64,000 bases of DNA from Ptychodera flava. Its lineage: Eukaryota; Hemichordata; Enteropneusta; Ptychoderidae. The DNA lies in the NCBI RefSeq assembly GCF_041260155.1, contig NC_091929.1, forward strand, positions 49,181,389 to 49,245,388, read 5' to 3'. The notes under the pieces were generated by a model. It did no database searches. It worked only from the letters and a program-made list of their open reading frames with translations, and had not been told where the DNA came from. The position numbers and the translations under genes are program-made. Of this stretch, positions 1 through 14,500 are shown in pieces (within the stretch, counting starts at the first letter, position 1; each line of letters starts with the position of its first letter).

Positions 1-2472
1 GAAGCAAATTGGATCTGTTTTTTCCTTTTTCTTCATCCTTTCTAAGGTAAGATAGCTACGGTGTAATTGAGGAGCCACGCAGTTCAATATTGATTATTTT
101 TTCCACCGTGTGTCGTTTTCATGTGATCCAGTCCTGCATTGCTGGCGATGACGTGTTTTCCCAGAGGTGTAATGTGAACTGCACTGCAGAAAATACTAGA
201 AAACATTTCAGTGTTATTTGCATTGAATTTCTTCGGATTTGGATGTGAAATTTTAGCCAGTATTAGTGTTTTATTTTCAGGTAATTATCCAGTGTGGGTC
301 CATCAATGGGATTTTCATTCACTATTGAATGGTACAATCCGATCATGACATAGTTTTCCAATTATCATCCAAATGGTTAAATACGGGATTGTTTATATTT
401 CACAGTTCTTGAATACTAATTACCATCATTTGAAAATATGAAACAATTGCAAATAAATAGTTTTTATGTATGATACTACACACTTACACAGTGACATTTT
501 AATTTCTGTGTTAATGTTGATTAAATGCTAAAATGTTTTGCATCAATAATCGTAATCTTAAGATTTCTCAACATTGTTTCCATGACTTCTCAAATATTGA
601 AATAATCTCCAGCTACTTTGGTTTTCAAAGCTCTGTGTATTTAAGAGACACCATTACCTCAATTGTGTCTTAGTTTATGACACTGTTTGGCATTGCTTTG
701 TAAATATTGGGATTTGATCACATAACAATGTATGTTCATTGTCACATTGGGCAAGGAAAACAGCGTCAATTCAAGTAATATCATAGTGATGTTTTAATAA
801 CATTATTAGGTCAACATTACTGTCCATTTGCCTTCCTGGCATGTAAGAGCTTTTAACAAAGAAACATTCCAATCAATATTTTTTCTTTTTTCTTGTAAAA
901 CCAGCAGCATTTAAAAAAAATTTTCTCACAGATTTAGGGAGAGTAAAATAAAGATTTTTTGTCTATCATAAGTTATACATTAAATTTTGGCATTTATAAT
1001 GGAGTTTTACAATCTATCTTAACAATGATGTTGTTTTGAACAGTGTAAATGTATTTATTTTGATAGGAGTGCCTTTCAGTTCTGTCAGGATCCTTCCATT
1101 GCCAGCTTGTCGTCAAATCATTCCATCATTGGAAATTGTTGGATTTAAGTTGTAGTAGTACTGGCCAGTTTTTCATTGCAAATTCACAAATATTTTCTGG
1201 AGGATTTAAGACAACCTTTGTGATTGTTTCTCACAATGCTGATAAATTTATGATAATTTATGAGTGTCTCAAGGATATTTATAAGTGAAAGTTGAAGTCT
1301 CCTTTTGGGATTACGTTGACAACATTAGGAAACTTTTATCTCTAAATTGACATTTTCTTAAACTTTGTTGTAGAAATGAATTTTAAAAATATGCTGTGTC
1401 AGTCACGGTTTATACAACACATTTCTTGTTTCAGAAAATATTTATTGTTAGTATTTTCAAAATATTAAAAAAGAGAGTTAGAAACGCTTTTCTAAAATAC
1501 CGTAATGACAAGACCTTTATTTGTCTCGCCTTTCGCATACAATGGAAAATTTACTGTTTGCAAACATCCTTTCAAAGCAAATAATTGTCAAACTGTCCAA
1601 AATACACGTTTCATGTTACAAATACCAGTAACATATTGCTAAAATGACCCAGATACACTGTAAATTTCAGTTGTTACACTGGTAGGTCAGTGTGTACATT
1701 ACAGCTCAAATGGTTACCTATGATGTGGTACGTCAATATTTCATGTTCATACAATATTTACCAGGTTGTATACACATGTGTCAGTCATATTTGGACATTG
1801 AGGGCAATTGTACAGCACTACTTGAATTCAGACAGTCTAGTCACATGATTGTAGATACTGATGACAAAGCTGTTAGCCATATGCTTCCCTTGCTTTGATG
1901 AGCCAACAGGTACAACTGTCAGATTTCCCATAAACTTTAAAACTGTGTAAAATGTTTCAATCACCAAAACTCGCAGTAATTCACAGCTTTATAAGTGAAA
2001 GTAGATATTTGTTGATACATGTACTGTCATTTCATCGATCAGTGTGAATATTCAAACCAATCCCACATTATTTTAGGTAGGGATCGCCTTGTGATTTATA
2101 CTTTTGAAGAAAACATTTATGCAGCACTTTCAAGTATTGGATACATTGTAAAAAAATGAATGTTCTTGAAATGAAATCCAGTAGATTGTTAATTTTTAAG
2201 TAAATGAAAAGATAAATGTCAAGTTTACATTGTTTTCAAAATGATTTAAACAAAAATTCAAACATCACAATTTTTCTTTAAAAAATCTGTTCCTTTGGCA
2301 CCCAATATATTTAAACTTTCTACTATGTACATGCACATACATTTTAAAAATGAAACAGTGAGAAACTGCCTTCTTTCACGGGACAGAAATGTGATATATA
2401 GATTGGAATAGACATACATTTGATCGTTTTATGGCTAGAGCAGATGTTATGAACCTCTACAGACCTCCTTTT

Positions 2473-2660
2473 CCAATCCCCTCCCATGTCATCTCCTCCA
2501 ATCCCCTCCCATGTCATCTCCTCCAATCCCCTCCCATGTCATCTCCTCCAATCCCCTCCCATTTCACCTCTGCCAAACCCTTCCCATTTCATCTCCAAAT
2601 TCATCCCATTTCATCTCCCTCCAAATCCTTTTCACTTTGCCCCACCAAATCCCTCTCATT
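2473..2660. repeat. 25-bp minisatellite (CCTCCAATCCCCTCCCATGTCAT-type)
   Basis: Four near-identical units of 'aatcccctcccatgtcat' plus 'ctcctcc', followed by degenerate units in which 'catttcatct' recurs. The C/T-rich strand leaves two overlapping frames open, which explains the Pro/Ser-rich ORFs; these are not genes. Confidence 0.85.
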
Positions 2661-3979
2661 TCATGAAAATTGAACTTCTCACTTTGATATTAAAGCTTAA
2701 AACTATGAATTGTTGAAGTCGTCAGTATTTGAAAAAGTTCTGTGTACATTGCATGTAACTGTTGATGCCAAATGTACAGTACTGGACTATTATATGCAAA
2801 TGTTGTAATATATGGAAACATTCATTTGCCATACTGTACTTTGAACTTTAATGTCGCCAGAAGAAGTTAATTTGCTAAGATCATTTTGATTGTGTAGAAA
2901 CCTTTGATAGGTTTCGATGAATTAAGGTACATAGTCACTAAATTGTTGAGATAGATTGTTCTGAATCTGAGTCTGATGTAATGTACCGGTACATTGACAA
3001 TCCTGAAATGAACTCACATTTTGAATAGTACACTCAAATTGTAGTAATTCAAACTGTGACTGGTAGCAGTTGATTTTTCTGCTTTTCGTTATGATTTTGG
3101 CAAGCTGGTCTGTCTGCAATTTTGCTGAGACTTCAGTAAGATGTTTCTAAATGGCCTCTATACCATAACAAAAATCTGAAAACAATTACTGTAATTTAGA
3201 CAAATACAATTTTACAGATTGTCTGCATTGACATTCTTCATTTCACATTGCAATATTTTCACCAGTTTAGGATTTTCCTCCATTAGATTGATTGCCTCTT
3301 CAATAATTACCCACCTACTTTCATTATCACAGTCCTCTAACACATCCCTTTTTGTACACTTTCAATTATGAAGTGTAACAAGCTAATTTCCTGTGCCTAA
3401 AATACAAGTTTAGCAGAGTAGAGAGTGCTAGAAGATGTTGAGTAAAAGTCTCTGTGTTGTACATCTAGCAGAAGTTGGCAGAACAAAATCAAAATCAAAT
3501 ACATAGATAGTAAAAATTTTCCAGCCATGAAAAAGCCCATGGCATGTATTGAAGTTTCTCTGTTCTTGCATAGACATTAGAAGAGAGGTACCCAGTAGCT
3601 TTAAATCCACTTTCCTTGTTGAAATGTCAAAAGTAACATTTAATATTTTACATATGACATCAGCACTCAATCTACACGTACATTGCTATGGAAACACCCT
3701 TTTTATGCCAGTGAGTCTTATAAGATTATATTGGTACACATGTTTTTTTGATAATAGCTTTTACCAATGATAGACCATCACAGCAGATATAAAATTTTCA
3801 TCTCATATCCTGAAAGCCAACTACACATGTACAAGATGATGTTGATGCAGCCTAGATTATTTTCTGTTACTAAATGCCTCATCAAATTGACCAGAGATGA
3901 AAGTTTGAATAATTAAGCATTTTAGGCAAGGTATACATAGTTCTTTTTGGTAAGATTTTCATACATACGTGCAATGAAT

Positions 3980-4104
3980 GGTTTTTGATCCCCGCTACCA
4001 TTTCTGTTGTCTCTTGATGAAATTTCATTGATATTCCATCAAAGGTTTTGGATTCCCACTATCAATTCTGTTGTCTCTTTATGAAATTTCATTGATATTC
4101 CATG
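3980..4104. repeat. tandem duplication of about 64 bp
   Basis: Two adjacent copies share 'tctgttgtctct', 'tgatattccat' and 'gaaatttcattg', with scattered substitutions. It is an old local duplication with no coding content. Confidence 0.7.
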
Positions 4105-7100
4105 GAAACAATGACCAGGGAAGCATCTGAGTATAATTTACTGCTTGTGTCTGCAGCAAAAACACTGACAGTGATCTGCTTGAAAACTTGTACAAGATTT
4201 TAAACACATTCAGTTTCAAAGGTTTCCATGGGTTTCTTTTCTTTGAATTTCAAATCAATTTGCAACAGGCATAATGAAGAAATTTTTAGAAATCATGAAC
4301 CTTATACACTTGTAAGTTTGTCATTGTAAGACCAGTGCAATCTTGACAGGTATAAGATGACATTGTATGTTTGCTAAAACCATAAATCTGGTTCCAGAAA
4401 TGTTACTGGTATGTTTAGTCCTTTGAGTGCTGTAATTTCTCCCACCAAAATGTCAATGCAATATTTCATCAATTTTTCTGTATTTTTTTGATAATTTGGA
4501 CCAAACAGCACATTTTATTGGCTACAATTTTTTATCAAAATTTTGGCAAAAATCTGAAAAAAAAATTGTACTTTTTATAAAGGTGACAAAGATTGACTTT
4601 GGCGCTCCAAAGGGTTCAAGCAATTTTACCCCCATTTGCTAAGATAGGGTGCAATATTTCATAAATATCAATTTCTCAAAACCTGGAAATTTTATCACAA
4701 CACATGTATAAATTGATTACTTACCATGGTGTCACACAAACTGATAATCATATCACTGAGTTCAAAGATAACTGTGCAATATTTATTTCTATTCAACTAC
4801 CATACAATAATCAACGTTAGCCTCACATTGAAGTTCTTGACAAACCACAACTTAGGTGATATGGTATTAAAATGATCCATTGATACAAATGATATTCTAT
4901 TAACCAATTGGCTACAAGCGTCTGAGATGCTGCACATTGTCGGTAATGTTCTCTTGAAGTTGTCCAAAACTGATTCTTCTTTGCTGCATGTACATGTATG
5001 TGTTTGAGATTATACATTATGATGTGTTTCTATAATTTACTACTTTTAATCTTGCATGTACACGTTATATATGTTTTATGTTTCCATGTACAACGAACAT
5101 CTGACAAATGAGTGTGTGACAGATTGCGAAATGCTCTGTTTGCTGATTTGAATGCAATGAGGTTAATTTATGTGATTCAACCACAATAATGGACTGGTTC
5201 CCATGTTCATGGCTGCTCACCGTGGTCTATTGTTAATGATTTTGGTTTTGATAAGTCGTAAGGTTCGTTTCTCCTTCACAATTCTAAAGTTTGTGTGCAG
5301 TTTTTTAAAAACAATCCTAAGCACTCAGTGTTCTCAGTTGTATGGGGCAATGCAGGTGTAATGAATACATTTTTTTACATCACAGTTGTAAAAGCCTTTA
5401 ACATGCCTGTATGTTGTTCATCACTTTGTCTTATCTGGTGGATTTGATGTTTTTCATGGTGTTTTTACAAATTTCACAGGAAACTGATGATACAAATTGT
5501 ACTTATGGGAATGAAATAATTTACAATCTTAAATGATTGCAATAAAATAGCATAAATTGCATATGTGTCACCTATGGCATTTTGAGATAATCTCATTGTG
5601 AAATTCTGCCAATGTGTCATGATTTCTGAAATTTTAAGGTCTTCTATGTCATTTGATGCATATTTAAATATAGTCAACGTAAAAATTTAAATCTCATATT
5701 TTGTGAAAGATAGACTCTATTATTAGTGAAATTATAATAATTAATGTACTGGTGTACAAACTGCTGATTATTCTGGCAGTATTTATGAAATATTATAAGT
5801 GGGTTGAAATTTTTGTGTCATTTCATCTACTGAGCAACCAGTTTGGGTATGTCACTCATGGAATGTGAAAAATTTCTCATGTAATTAAAAAAGTAAATGT
5901 ATGTCAGCTTGTAGGGCAATATGTAATTCTTGTTTTGTATAAAACATGCTACTTTAAATGTCAGAAAAACTCAATTGAAATCAAAGATAATGAAATGATG
6001 GATACATTTACCAGTATCATAACTCTTTGTCAGTGTATTCTGTCTAATTTCACAATCACTGGCGGTGTCTTCTTTCATGCACACCGACCAGGGCTATAAA
6101 ATTGTGTGTCCAATGCCATCACTCCACAGTCTAACTTTATTGCTACAGATATCAAATATTTCCAGTTTTTTACTCTGAGCTTTATCCAGTGCCTGCAGAA
6201 TTTGTTTCAAAAACTTGCCAACCACATAACCCATATGTTTTAAATGAGGATTATTGCAACCAGCAAAATGGATTAATCCACTTAGTCAAATAATCACCTT
6301 CTGTCATAAAAAATTCTGTGGAATGCATTGGGAAAGGCTTTGTAAAATACAGTACTTATGAAATCTGCACTGCATAGCAGGGGCCACCCCATAGGTAGTT
6401 GTATCAATCATCTGAACCATCTAGCATGAAGTGCCAACCATTACACACACACTATCAGTTACATTGCTATCTCTAAAAGCATGGAAAACAACTCAATAAT
6501 TCAATTACTTATTGCCTTGAAAACACTGCAGTTAAATTCCTCTCAGATATTAAAGGTATTTTGATAACAGGAAATATTTATCTACTTATGGTGTGAAATA
6601 TGCTGGTCAGAGAATTTGTTGTGCCTTTTCTGTGTACTACTTCTAGTGACATTGTCTGTCACACATATCTCTGTATGTAGCCACCAGTATAATTTCTCGC
6701 ATAGAAATATGATACCATTCATTTTTTTTGGACATTTTATATCACTTTATTGATGGCATTTCAATTATTTGCATCAAGAGGTTGATTGACCAGTGTCTGT
6801 AGACATGGCTGCATTATCACCGAGGTTAAATTTAAGTGGGGATACAAAGTGGTAGTTCAGACAGAGTGTATACCCTGGCAGAGTGTATACCCTGGCCTGT
6901 GATTTGCTGTCATGGTTGATTAACATGAAAATAAAACAGAACAGTGCACACAGGTTAGGCTGAAAACCAATTGTTCTCTTATCCAAAAGATATGTTGAAA
7001 CTTTTAGTGAAAGGATACAATAATATCACTTTAATTCTATAATCCCATTACATTTACAGAAAAATTTGATTTTGTTTGCCCATGCCTTGTTTTGTGTATT

Positions 7101-8285
7101 TAAATGTTATTTTCAACCAGATAATTTTGATATATCTGCAAATATAATTTTGAATTTTCCAAAGAAACCTGTAAAACTTTTCCAGTGTGCCAATGTTTAC
7201 TTAAAATAACAAATTTTAATGTACTAATGGTCAGTATACCGGTACATGTAACTTGCATACTACACCCTGTTTTAAATTTATCATGGCTTGTGTAAATCTT
7301 GAAAAATTGTTGATCTAATTGGTTCAGGTCACTAAATATGTTAGTCATTCTCAAAATTTTGGTCTTTTAGTGTAACAATTTACTTTGAATTCATTCAACC
7401 AACTCTAAGTATTTATCGGAAAACTTCAACATCTAGTTTTGAATGAACAAGGCTGTAATGGTACTTCATCAGTTCTCTGACATTACTCCATCAAACACTG
7501 TATTGATTTTGGTTACATAGAGTGTATTTGAAATTTTCTAAAGGCCTGTAATTTGTGTATCAAAGTGTAGAGATGCTGCAAACTTACTTTTTGATGAAAC
7601 TATGCTATTTTTCACAATTTCCCTAAAAAGTTAGAAACACAGAGTGTTCACGAATGCTGCTGTGAAAGTAAGATAACATGTTTGCCTATTCACGACCACA
7701 TTATTCTTGACTGTCATTGAAAAATTTGGCAGTTTCAACGCAAGAATCTATGCCCTGACGATTGCATTTTCCACTCATTATTGAGATTATTTTTAAGAAA
7801 TGATCAACATGTCACTACTACTAAGTCAAAATACAGAAACATCACAAGTGATCACATCTGATATTAGACAAAAAATAGAATATACAGTTAACGAAAGTGT
7901 GTCAGCTGATAATATTTGATGTGTTACAACATCAAAATGTCAAAAGTTATGCTTGACATATTCATTCAATTTCCCAACAATTGCCTGATGCCCAGGGTTA
8001 TGAACTATTTGACGTCATGGAACACTCGTCAAATATCTCAGTCACCCAAGGAATGTAAGAGTATTTATTTTACAATGTGGTGCTGAAATATTCACATCTT
8101 ACTTGAACCATGGATTCTACTCAATAAGAACATTATCAAAATGAGAGCAATATTAGTAGATTCTGATCTACTCCAAATTTGACTTAAATCATTAAATCTC
8201 CTCTAAAATGATAATTTTGTTGTTCTTTTTTCTGTAACATTCATTTCTTTGAATCATGATAAGTCATACATTATGACATAAGTCT

Positions 8286-8309
8286 CCCCCCCCCCCCCCC
8301 CCCCCCCCC
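8286..8309. repeat. poly-C tract
   Basis: Uninterrupted run of 24 C. Similar C or G runs occur at 28505-28518, 31561-31572 and 61853-61870. Confidence 0.95.
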
Positions 8310-10491
8310 AATCATCTACTGTACTTGCTGTTTAACCATACTTCTATGGATATTCATCAAGAATGTCACACAGTGTTCTCCTCAGGAATTTCTGATAGCA
8401 TAGTGGCTAATTTCATAACACTATAATTGATTGTGAATTTAATGAATGTCTATTGTAATAAAGAACAATGGCTTTAATTGCTTTGGGGAGAACACTGTCG
8501 TAGCAGTTTTTGGTACTGAAGGTAGGGAGAAATTCTATATAAACAGATGTGTAACATATTCATATTCTGTACAGTCATTATTTGGTCAAACCAAATTCTC
8601 CTATATCAGTGGGAGTTTACAGAAACATGACACTTCATTGTGCAAAAGAAATTACTGTTTCTGTTACAATCTCTCATAATAAGAGTAGGTCCCATTATAT
8701 CTTTGTTGTGATTAGACTATTCGATATCAGAAAAATATTTCACTTAGAAAATTTCAATTAGCTATCAACATTCCTGTGTACACTGCAAAATTTCACATAG
8801 TGCATCTTATCTGTAAAAAATGTATGTTATTAATTTTAACTCTGTAACCAGCGGAATTTGATCAGAATTAAAACATTTCAATATGTTGTTCAAATCATTC
8901 AACAGAGAATGATGAAATGAAATACTGAGTGATCACTGAGTATTAACAGTTGGTTTATTCTGTTGATAGTCAGTGTGAATGCACAGCTTAATGAGGTTTG
9001 CATTGTGTTTGATGGTTTTGATGAATAACTAACTCTGAATCATGAATGGGGCCCATTTACTTGCAGGGGTTATTTACAAAGCATTCTCATTATTCCAGTA
9101 TGCAGGTCTGTTACTGTACAAATTTTGTGTTGGATTTAAACGTGATTTGTAGGTCATGATGTGGCTTTTCAAATTTTGTACAACAAGGGAAGTTCCTGGT
9201 CTAAAAATACGAATTCTAATAAGAATCTTTTGCCTGTTTTGATCAGTGTAACTTTATAATAGGAAATTTTGCTTGTACTCGATTGTACCGCACATGCTGT
9301 TGTGAATGCAAAATTTCAGATATTGGTCATCATAAATGTCCAAATGTGCTTAGAAAACTACCAGGTAGATGTATGAATATTATATTAGCTGTTCATTTGA
9401 AGTAGGAATCAATATTGTTAAAGTTCAGTGAGATGATGTTGTGCAGTAATTGAAATTCAGCGTTTATCTCACAGATCAATCTCACCTGAGACCAACACTG
9501 TCTGAACAGATAAGCTGTTTTCTATTTTAGTCTGGAGATACCTTAATGGCTACATCTTGTTTCAAGTCTGCAGAGCATCTTTTATGAGTCACATTTAATG
9601 GAACAATTTTTATGTGGTGTTGTGTGTAGCACACAGGACCAAGGGTGAAAGGTCTTGTGAACATGGGAATGGGTGAAAGGTCAAATGGATATGGAACAGG
9701 GGTGAAAGGTCAAATGAACAGATGCCAAGATGCATGTATTTTTATTGACAACCTCAAATTTTTGAATGAGAATTTGCAATTACAAAGGACCAATATTCTT
9801 CAGGATTTAATTATCTCAATTTTACAATTAACATGTTATCTTAAATAAATTGAGGAATATCTTTCACTTCAGTTGAAATTTATGTTTGAAGCGATCTGTA
9901 GCTTTTTATGTATTCTCTCTGAATTTTCAAAGAGAGATTGTTGTTCATCATGACCTCTAACCTTTGGATATTTTATATGAATGCAACATGTGCATTCCAT
10001 ATCTGCAAATATTTGACAAATAATAAAAATACTTATTTGTGTTTTTGATGAATGCAAGAGTACATACGGTATGTGTATGATAAATTCCAGACTTATTTAC
10101 ACAGTGGATGGTGAATTAATACTATGTATGTTTGTAATGGCTGACAGGAGGGGAATTTTAACTGCCTGTACCAGTGGGAATTACATAGTGTGAATTTTTA
10201 GCACTCAAAGCTAGGTTTAATCTACATGTGTGGTTTTAGGACGTTTAGTAATTGGTTCATACATGTAGAATCTGAAATGTGGAAATCTGGTAATTAAAGG
10301 GCCAGTTGCTGTTAATGTCAGTGATTTCGTTTCACAATATTTGTTTTCAAAATCAACTGCATTTCCTCTTCAACTCATCAAAGCATGTTGAGATAGACAG
10401 TTTCAGCTTGTCAACTCAATCTGTACATGTGTTGGCAAGTGAATTCTGGTCCAGGCAACAAAGTATTTGAATATCAACATGCGATTCTTCT

Positions 10492-11004
10492 ATGATTCGT
10501 CACATTCCTTCTGTCTATCTCAATGGAGTTAAATTAGTATTTGTCACAAAGAAGACACATTTGGGTTTTGTTCTCAACGATCACTTTCGTGATGATGACG
10601 ACATCGAGCGACAGATGAAATGCTTATATATATCAGCTAATATGCTTATGAGAAAATTTTCTCGATGTACCTTTGAAGTCAAGAGTGTTCTTTTCAAAAC
10701 ATATTGTTATCAATTGTATGGCGGTCCAATATGGATGAAATATTCTGTTAATATTATGAGGAAGTTGAAAGTTGCTTACAATAATGCTGTTCGTCCTTTA
10801 TTGGGTTATGATAAACGTAGTAGTGCAAGCTCTATGTTTATATCTAACAGAATCAATAACTTTGATGCCTTGCTAAGAAGGCAGATTTATGGTTTAAAAC
10901 AAAGACTTCTGAGAAGCAGTAATGATATTGTACGATGTGTGTATGACTCATTATATTTAAACTCTGAAATGATAAAGTTATGGAATAAGCTTCTTTTTGT
11001 ATAA
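10492..11004 (+). pseudogene. non-LTR retrotransposon: C-terminal part of the reverse transcriptase ORF, 5'-truncated
   Basis: A 170-residue open frame resembles the region after the catalytic core in CR1/RTE-like elements: 'THLGFVLND', 'DDDDIERQMKCLY', 'NMLMRKFSRC', 'VLFKTYCYQLYGG', 'VAYNNAVRPLLG', 'SASSMF'. The YxDD catalytic palm is absent, so this is a 5'-truncated insertion. The ORF has no internal stop, which argues for a fairly recent copy. It is followed by about 80 bp of 3' UTR and an A-rich tail. It lies in the same orientation as synaptotagmin, inside an older TIR element. It is not a host gene. Confidence 0.85.
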
Positions 11005-11084
11005 CTTAACCAAGCTGTGTATATTTATCACCAGATTTTCTTTTGTTGTTATATGGACAATGAGTCCGAAATAAAGTTTATAAT

Positions 11085-11106
11085 ATAATAATAAAAAAAA
11101 AAAAAT
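11085..11106 (+). repeat. LINE 3' A-rich tail
   Basis: 'aataataaaaaaaaaaaaa' follows the LINE ORF and its short 3' UTR, marking the 3' end of the insertion. A clear flanking target duplication was not found. Confidence 0.75.
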
Positions 11107-11386
11107 AACAGTGCATGACACATATACTGATATATTGGTAGAAGCTGTGTTGATAAGCTGAATAGTTGATTTTTCAACATACTTTGGAGATCAGAACAAG
11201 AACTTGCAATTGATATACAAACCTAAAGAAGCAAAAATCATCCACAATTACAGCTACTGGTCCTTCAGTTGGACAGTTGCTTCCAACTTGTACATACCCA
11301 TCTATGTAAACATTTCCATCATCTCGAAGTGCTATGTAACCAACGAGATTGCTAACTGAGAACATTGTTTTCTGTTTTCATTACAG

Positions 11387-11529
11387 GTCACAACTTTTTT
11401 TCATTTCTTGAATTCAGATGCCTGTCATTATGGCTGAGAATTACATTTTCAGAAAGTTACTTGAAGCTGCTACAGGAGCTGCAGGCACAGGTGGCGATGA
11501 TGCAGTCACAGAGGGAGCAGACACGACAG
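11387..11529 (+). CDS. SYT1: SYT1 first coding exon (coding from 11418)
   Basis: Start ATG at 11418 gives [16 protein letters not shown], a short acidic and Gly/Ala-rich lumenal N-terminus. Two acceptors are possible: 'ttttcattacag' ending at 11386, giving a 31-nt 5' UTR, or 'gaattcag' ending at 11417 directly before ATG. The donor is 'acag|gtacaa', and the exon ends in phase 1. A 5' non-coding exon must lie upstream. Confidence 0.85.
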
Positions 11530-14500
11530 GTACAACAGCCATATTTATATCTTCCCAGTATCTGCATGCTTTCTGCTGTAGCTATTACTTGTCATATTTC
11601 ATATCAGATAAATGTTGAACTTGACAATATATTCCAGATCTAGATGCATTTTTTTGATAAAGTATGTACACAAAAGGTTATCTTACTGCACAAAAGTCTT
11701 TTTAGTCTTCTATCAGGGAATTAAAAAGAATATGAAAAATATCAAGCACATTTCACTATCACCAAATCATGGAAGATTTCTGACTATAATCACACCTTGA
11801 GAAGGGTAAGCTAGCAGTGAATATCTAATGATTGTTACATTCATAATATCACTCACATTACACACATTCCAAAATCAAACTCCATCAGTATTAAAGGAAC
11901 TTGGTCACATGTCTTTGTAGTAGCCAAATTATTGTTTTACTTTTGAGGGTCATGCAAAATGGTATAAGCAAGCAATGCCTACATACCTATTTTACCATTG
12001 GATATACAGATATGCAAATTGTTTGTGACCAAGTACCTTTCATGTTTAACACTGTCCATATCTGCTGTATGTTTTTTGTATCATTATGCTTTTCATTTAT
12101 GTGTGACATCCATCGTTACTCATTCATGATTTCACAATGTCTTCATTGGTCACTGTGTTGTTTCATAGATGGCGGTGACAGCGGCGGTCTGGATATTGGC
12201 CGCGGTGCCAAAGATCTTGCTAATAAGCTTTTAGAAAAAATTCCACGTAAGTATCAGTACTTCACTTTCATCATGTGTTATGTTTTTATTGTGGATCTAC
12301 ACTTGTTGTCTTCTTGTCTCATTTCTTGGGTCATTCCTCCAGTGTGTGGGTGGAAATTGTACATTGTCTGCACAAGTTGTGAAGGGCGCCAAACAGTGTC
12401 AGATGAATCACACACTATTGTTTTTACTGAGCTCATTCATTTTACCACCGTAGACATTTCAACCATTGTGAAAATTCCTAACTTGTGTTTATTATCAGTG
12501 ATACATTGATAGTAAATAATTATTTGACTTTGCCTAAAAAACAGCCAACAGTTTCCACACACATTTGTAATAATCTTGGCGTGCAGTCTTGAAATGTAAA
12601 TGCTTATTCTTTGGAGTGGAATGTATATTTGATGTAAGTTCGAAGTGAATTTTGTATTATGATGAAAGGTTTATCGGAAATGCACATGTTCACCTTCAAA
12701 CAATGGATCATGGAAAATAATATACAAGCAGTTTATTTAAGATTAGTGAATGGAAAATTGTCCAAATCATAGTACAGATGCTGATTTGCAAAAGGATATG
12801 TCTTTATTGTCAATGATATGTACAGAATTCTGGGAAAGAATTTGCATTTATATGACATTGTTGAGTCAGCAGTGTTGCACCAACACTTTATTTCGCTCTC
12901 AAGTGTGAGTTATCTTGTTTGTTTCACAACCTGTCTTTTTCTGAAACTTTTTTCCTTAATACTGGTGTTTGAAAAATGCATTGTGCATGAATGTCTTGTT
13001 TTACAGATAGCAAAGTTTTGTTTTACTGGTGTTCGGAAAATGCACTTTGCATGGATTTTACGTTTCACAGATGACAAATTTTGGTGTATCGGTGGTTGGG
13101 GGTAAAATTGGTCAGTTTGGCTTTCTGTGTCTTGAGATTGTTCAAACCGGTTGAGTTTGGTTTTTACGGTGTCTGGAAACTATCCTCTTGGAGCCTGTGT
13201 GGATTACTGGTGTGTCGGTGTGGAACAGTCCTTTCATTTGCCAAATGTTTTGTTCAGTGCATCAACGTAGCAACAGAGACGATTCCGGAAGCTACACCGG
13301 AAGAAACCCAGACCCTACCAAGATGACATTGATAGTGACATCAGAAGCAACCAATACAACGGAAGCAGGAGGTGCTTTGGCCGGCATTTTCCGAGACATT
13401 GAAAATATAGCAGGATTGGCTGTGCCAGCATGGATAGTAGCAATCCTAGTGCTTAGTCTAGTTATTATCCTAATAGTTTGTCTTGTGGTCACGTATCATG
13501 GATTCTGTAAGAAGAAAAAGGGGAAAAAGGTTAAATTATTTCTTTTAATTCAGTTTTCAAATTTGACTTTGTGCAAGGATCTATCATTTCTGTTGTAGTC
13601 TGTGTTTTGGTTATTTTGTACTGCAAAGACACAAGGCAAAAGGCCTTCAAAACAAACCATGTTTTATGAACAATTCTCAAATCTAAGCTTCTACATCATG
13701 CTGTTGTAGAAAATTCTCACACTAGTTTTATATACACTGTTGAATTGTGTGCTATAGCAAACCAAACTAATAAACCAAAATCAAAACAAGTATCAAAGAA
13801 ATTTTGCAAAAAGAAAGATAAGACAGTGAAAAGCAGTCTGAGATAAATTAAATTGCCATCTCATTTGTTGATAGATGTAAAAATATGTGTCTGTACAGAA
13901 TGGTGTTTGGTTTTTCATAGTATTGTGGTTATGAAAACCACAGGACAATACTTAGCGTAGATTTCTCGCCAAACATCAAACATATTGATGAAAATTTATC
14001 AATACAAAAAATTTATCAGTACAAAAGATAGCAAGCTTTGAAACTAAACCAGATAGACGAATCACAAACAAAACATAAATATGATGGAAATGGTACTTCC
14101 TTGCACAAAAATGGGATAACTTTGGTGTTTTCTTAGTGAATATAAGTACCATGTATCGGACTTACCCAAAAAATCAAAATCTTGTGGCAAGAGAGAATTT
14201 TCAAAATACTTTGTGAAAAAACTGAAAAAACAGAAAGCCTGTGAATATACCAGGATTTTTCAGAATGATGATATGATATAAGAAACTAAATGAAGTGTCA
14301 GTATGGTCTGTAATTTTCTTACCGACATGAAGTCTTAGGTGACTCTGATACATGGTTTTACACATTTTGGTTGCCTTGTCTGTTCTGCAAACACACAGGG
14401 CAATCAAAACTAACCTTTGATGTCAAACAATTACAGTTTTTAAATAGTGATGTACATTTTTTATGTTAATCATGGCAGTTTTCTGGTAGGCCTTGTTTTT

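Larger units (their letters stand above)
1..10329. other. non-coding stretch upstream of synaptotagmin (intergenic or 5' intron)
   Basis: About 10 kb of AT-rich sequence without an ORF that resembles a protein; open frames here are short and lack coding character. A strong splice donor (AAG|gtaaga) sits at 46/47, so bases 1-46 could be the end of a 5' non-coding exon, which would make the rest an intron of the synaptotagmin gene; this is inference. Visible structure is limited to small repeats: a 25-bp minisatellite at 2473-2660, a tandem duplication of about 64 bp at 3980-4104, a C-run at 8286-8309, a duplicated 'cagagtgtataccctgg' near 6857-6893, and three 'ggtgaaaggtc' motifs at about 9645-9713. 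Confidence 0.6.
10330..11215. mobile_element. TIR element, family A copy 1, split by a nested LINE fragment
   Basis: The left part (about 10345-10425) contains 'catgttgagatagacag' followed by 'ttcagcttgtcaac'. The right part (about 11148-11210) contains the reverse complement pattern: 'gttgataagctgaat', 'ttttcaacata', then 'cagaacaagaacttgcaattgat'. The same terminal pattern is seen at 18265-18505 and 53067-53305, so these are copies of one TIR family. The LINE tail at about 10470-11106 lies between the two arms and inserted later. The outer ends are too diverged here to call a target duplication. Confidence 0.6.

Noticed and set aside
1692..1898. 68-codon ORF in the upstream non-coding region
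   Set aside because: Short, no similarity, no splice sites that would join it to SYT1.
11901..12509. 202-codon ORF around SYT1 exon 2
   Set aside because: Only the 78-nt exon inside it is coding; the rest reads through both introns.
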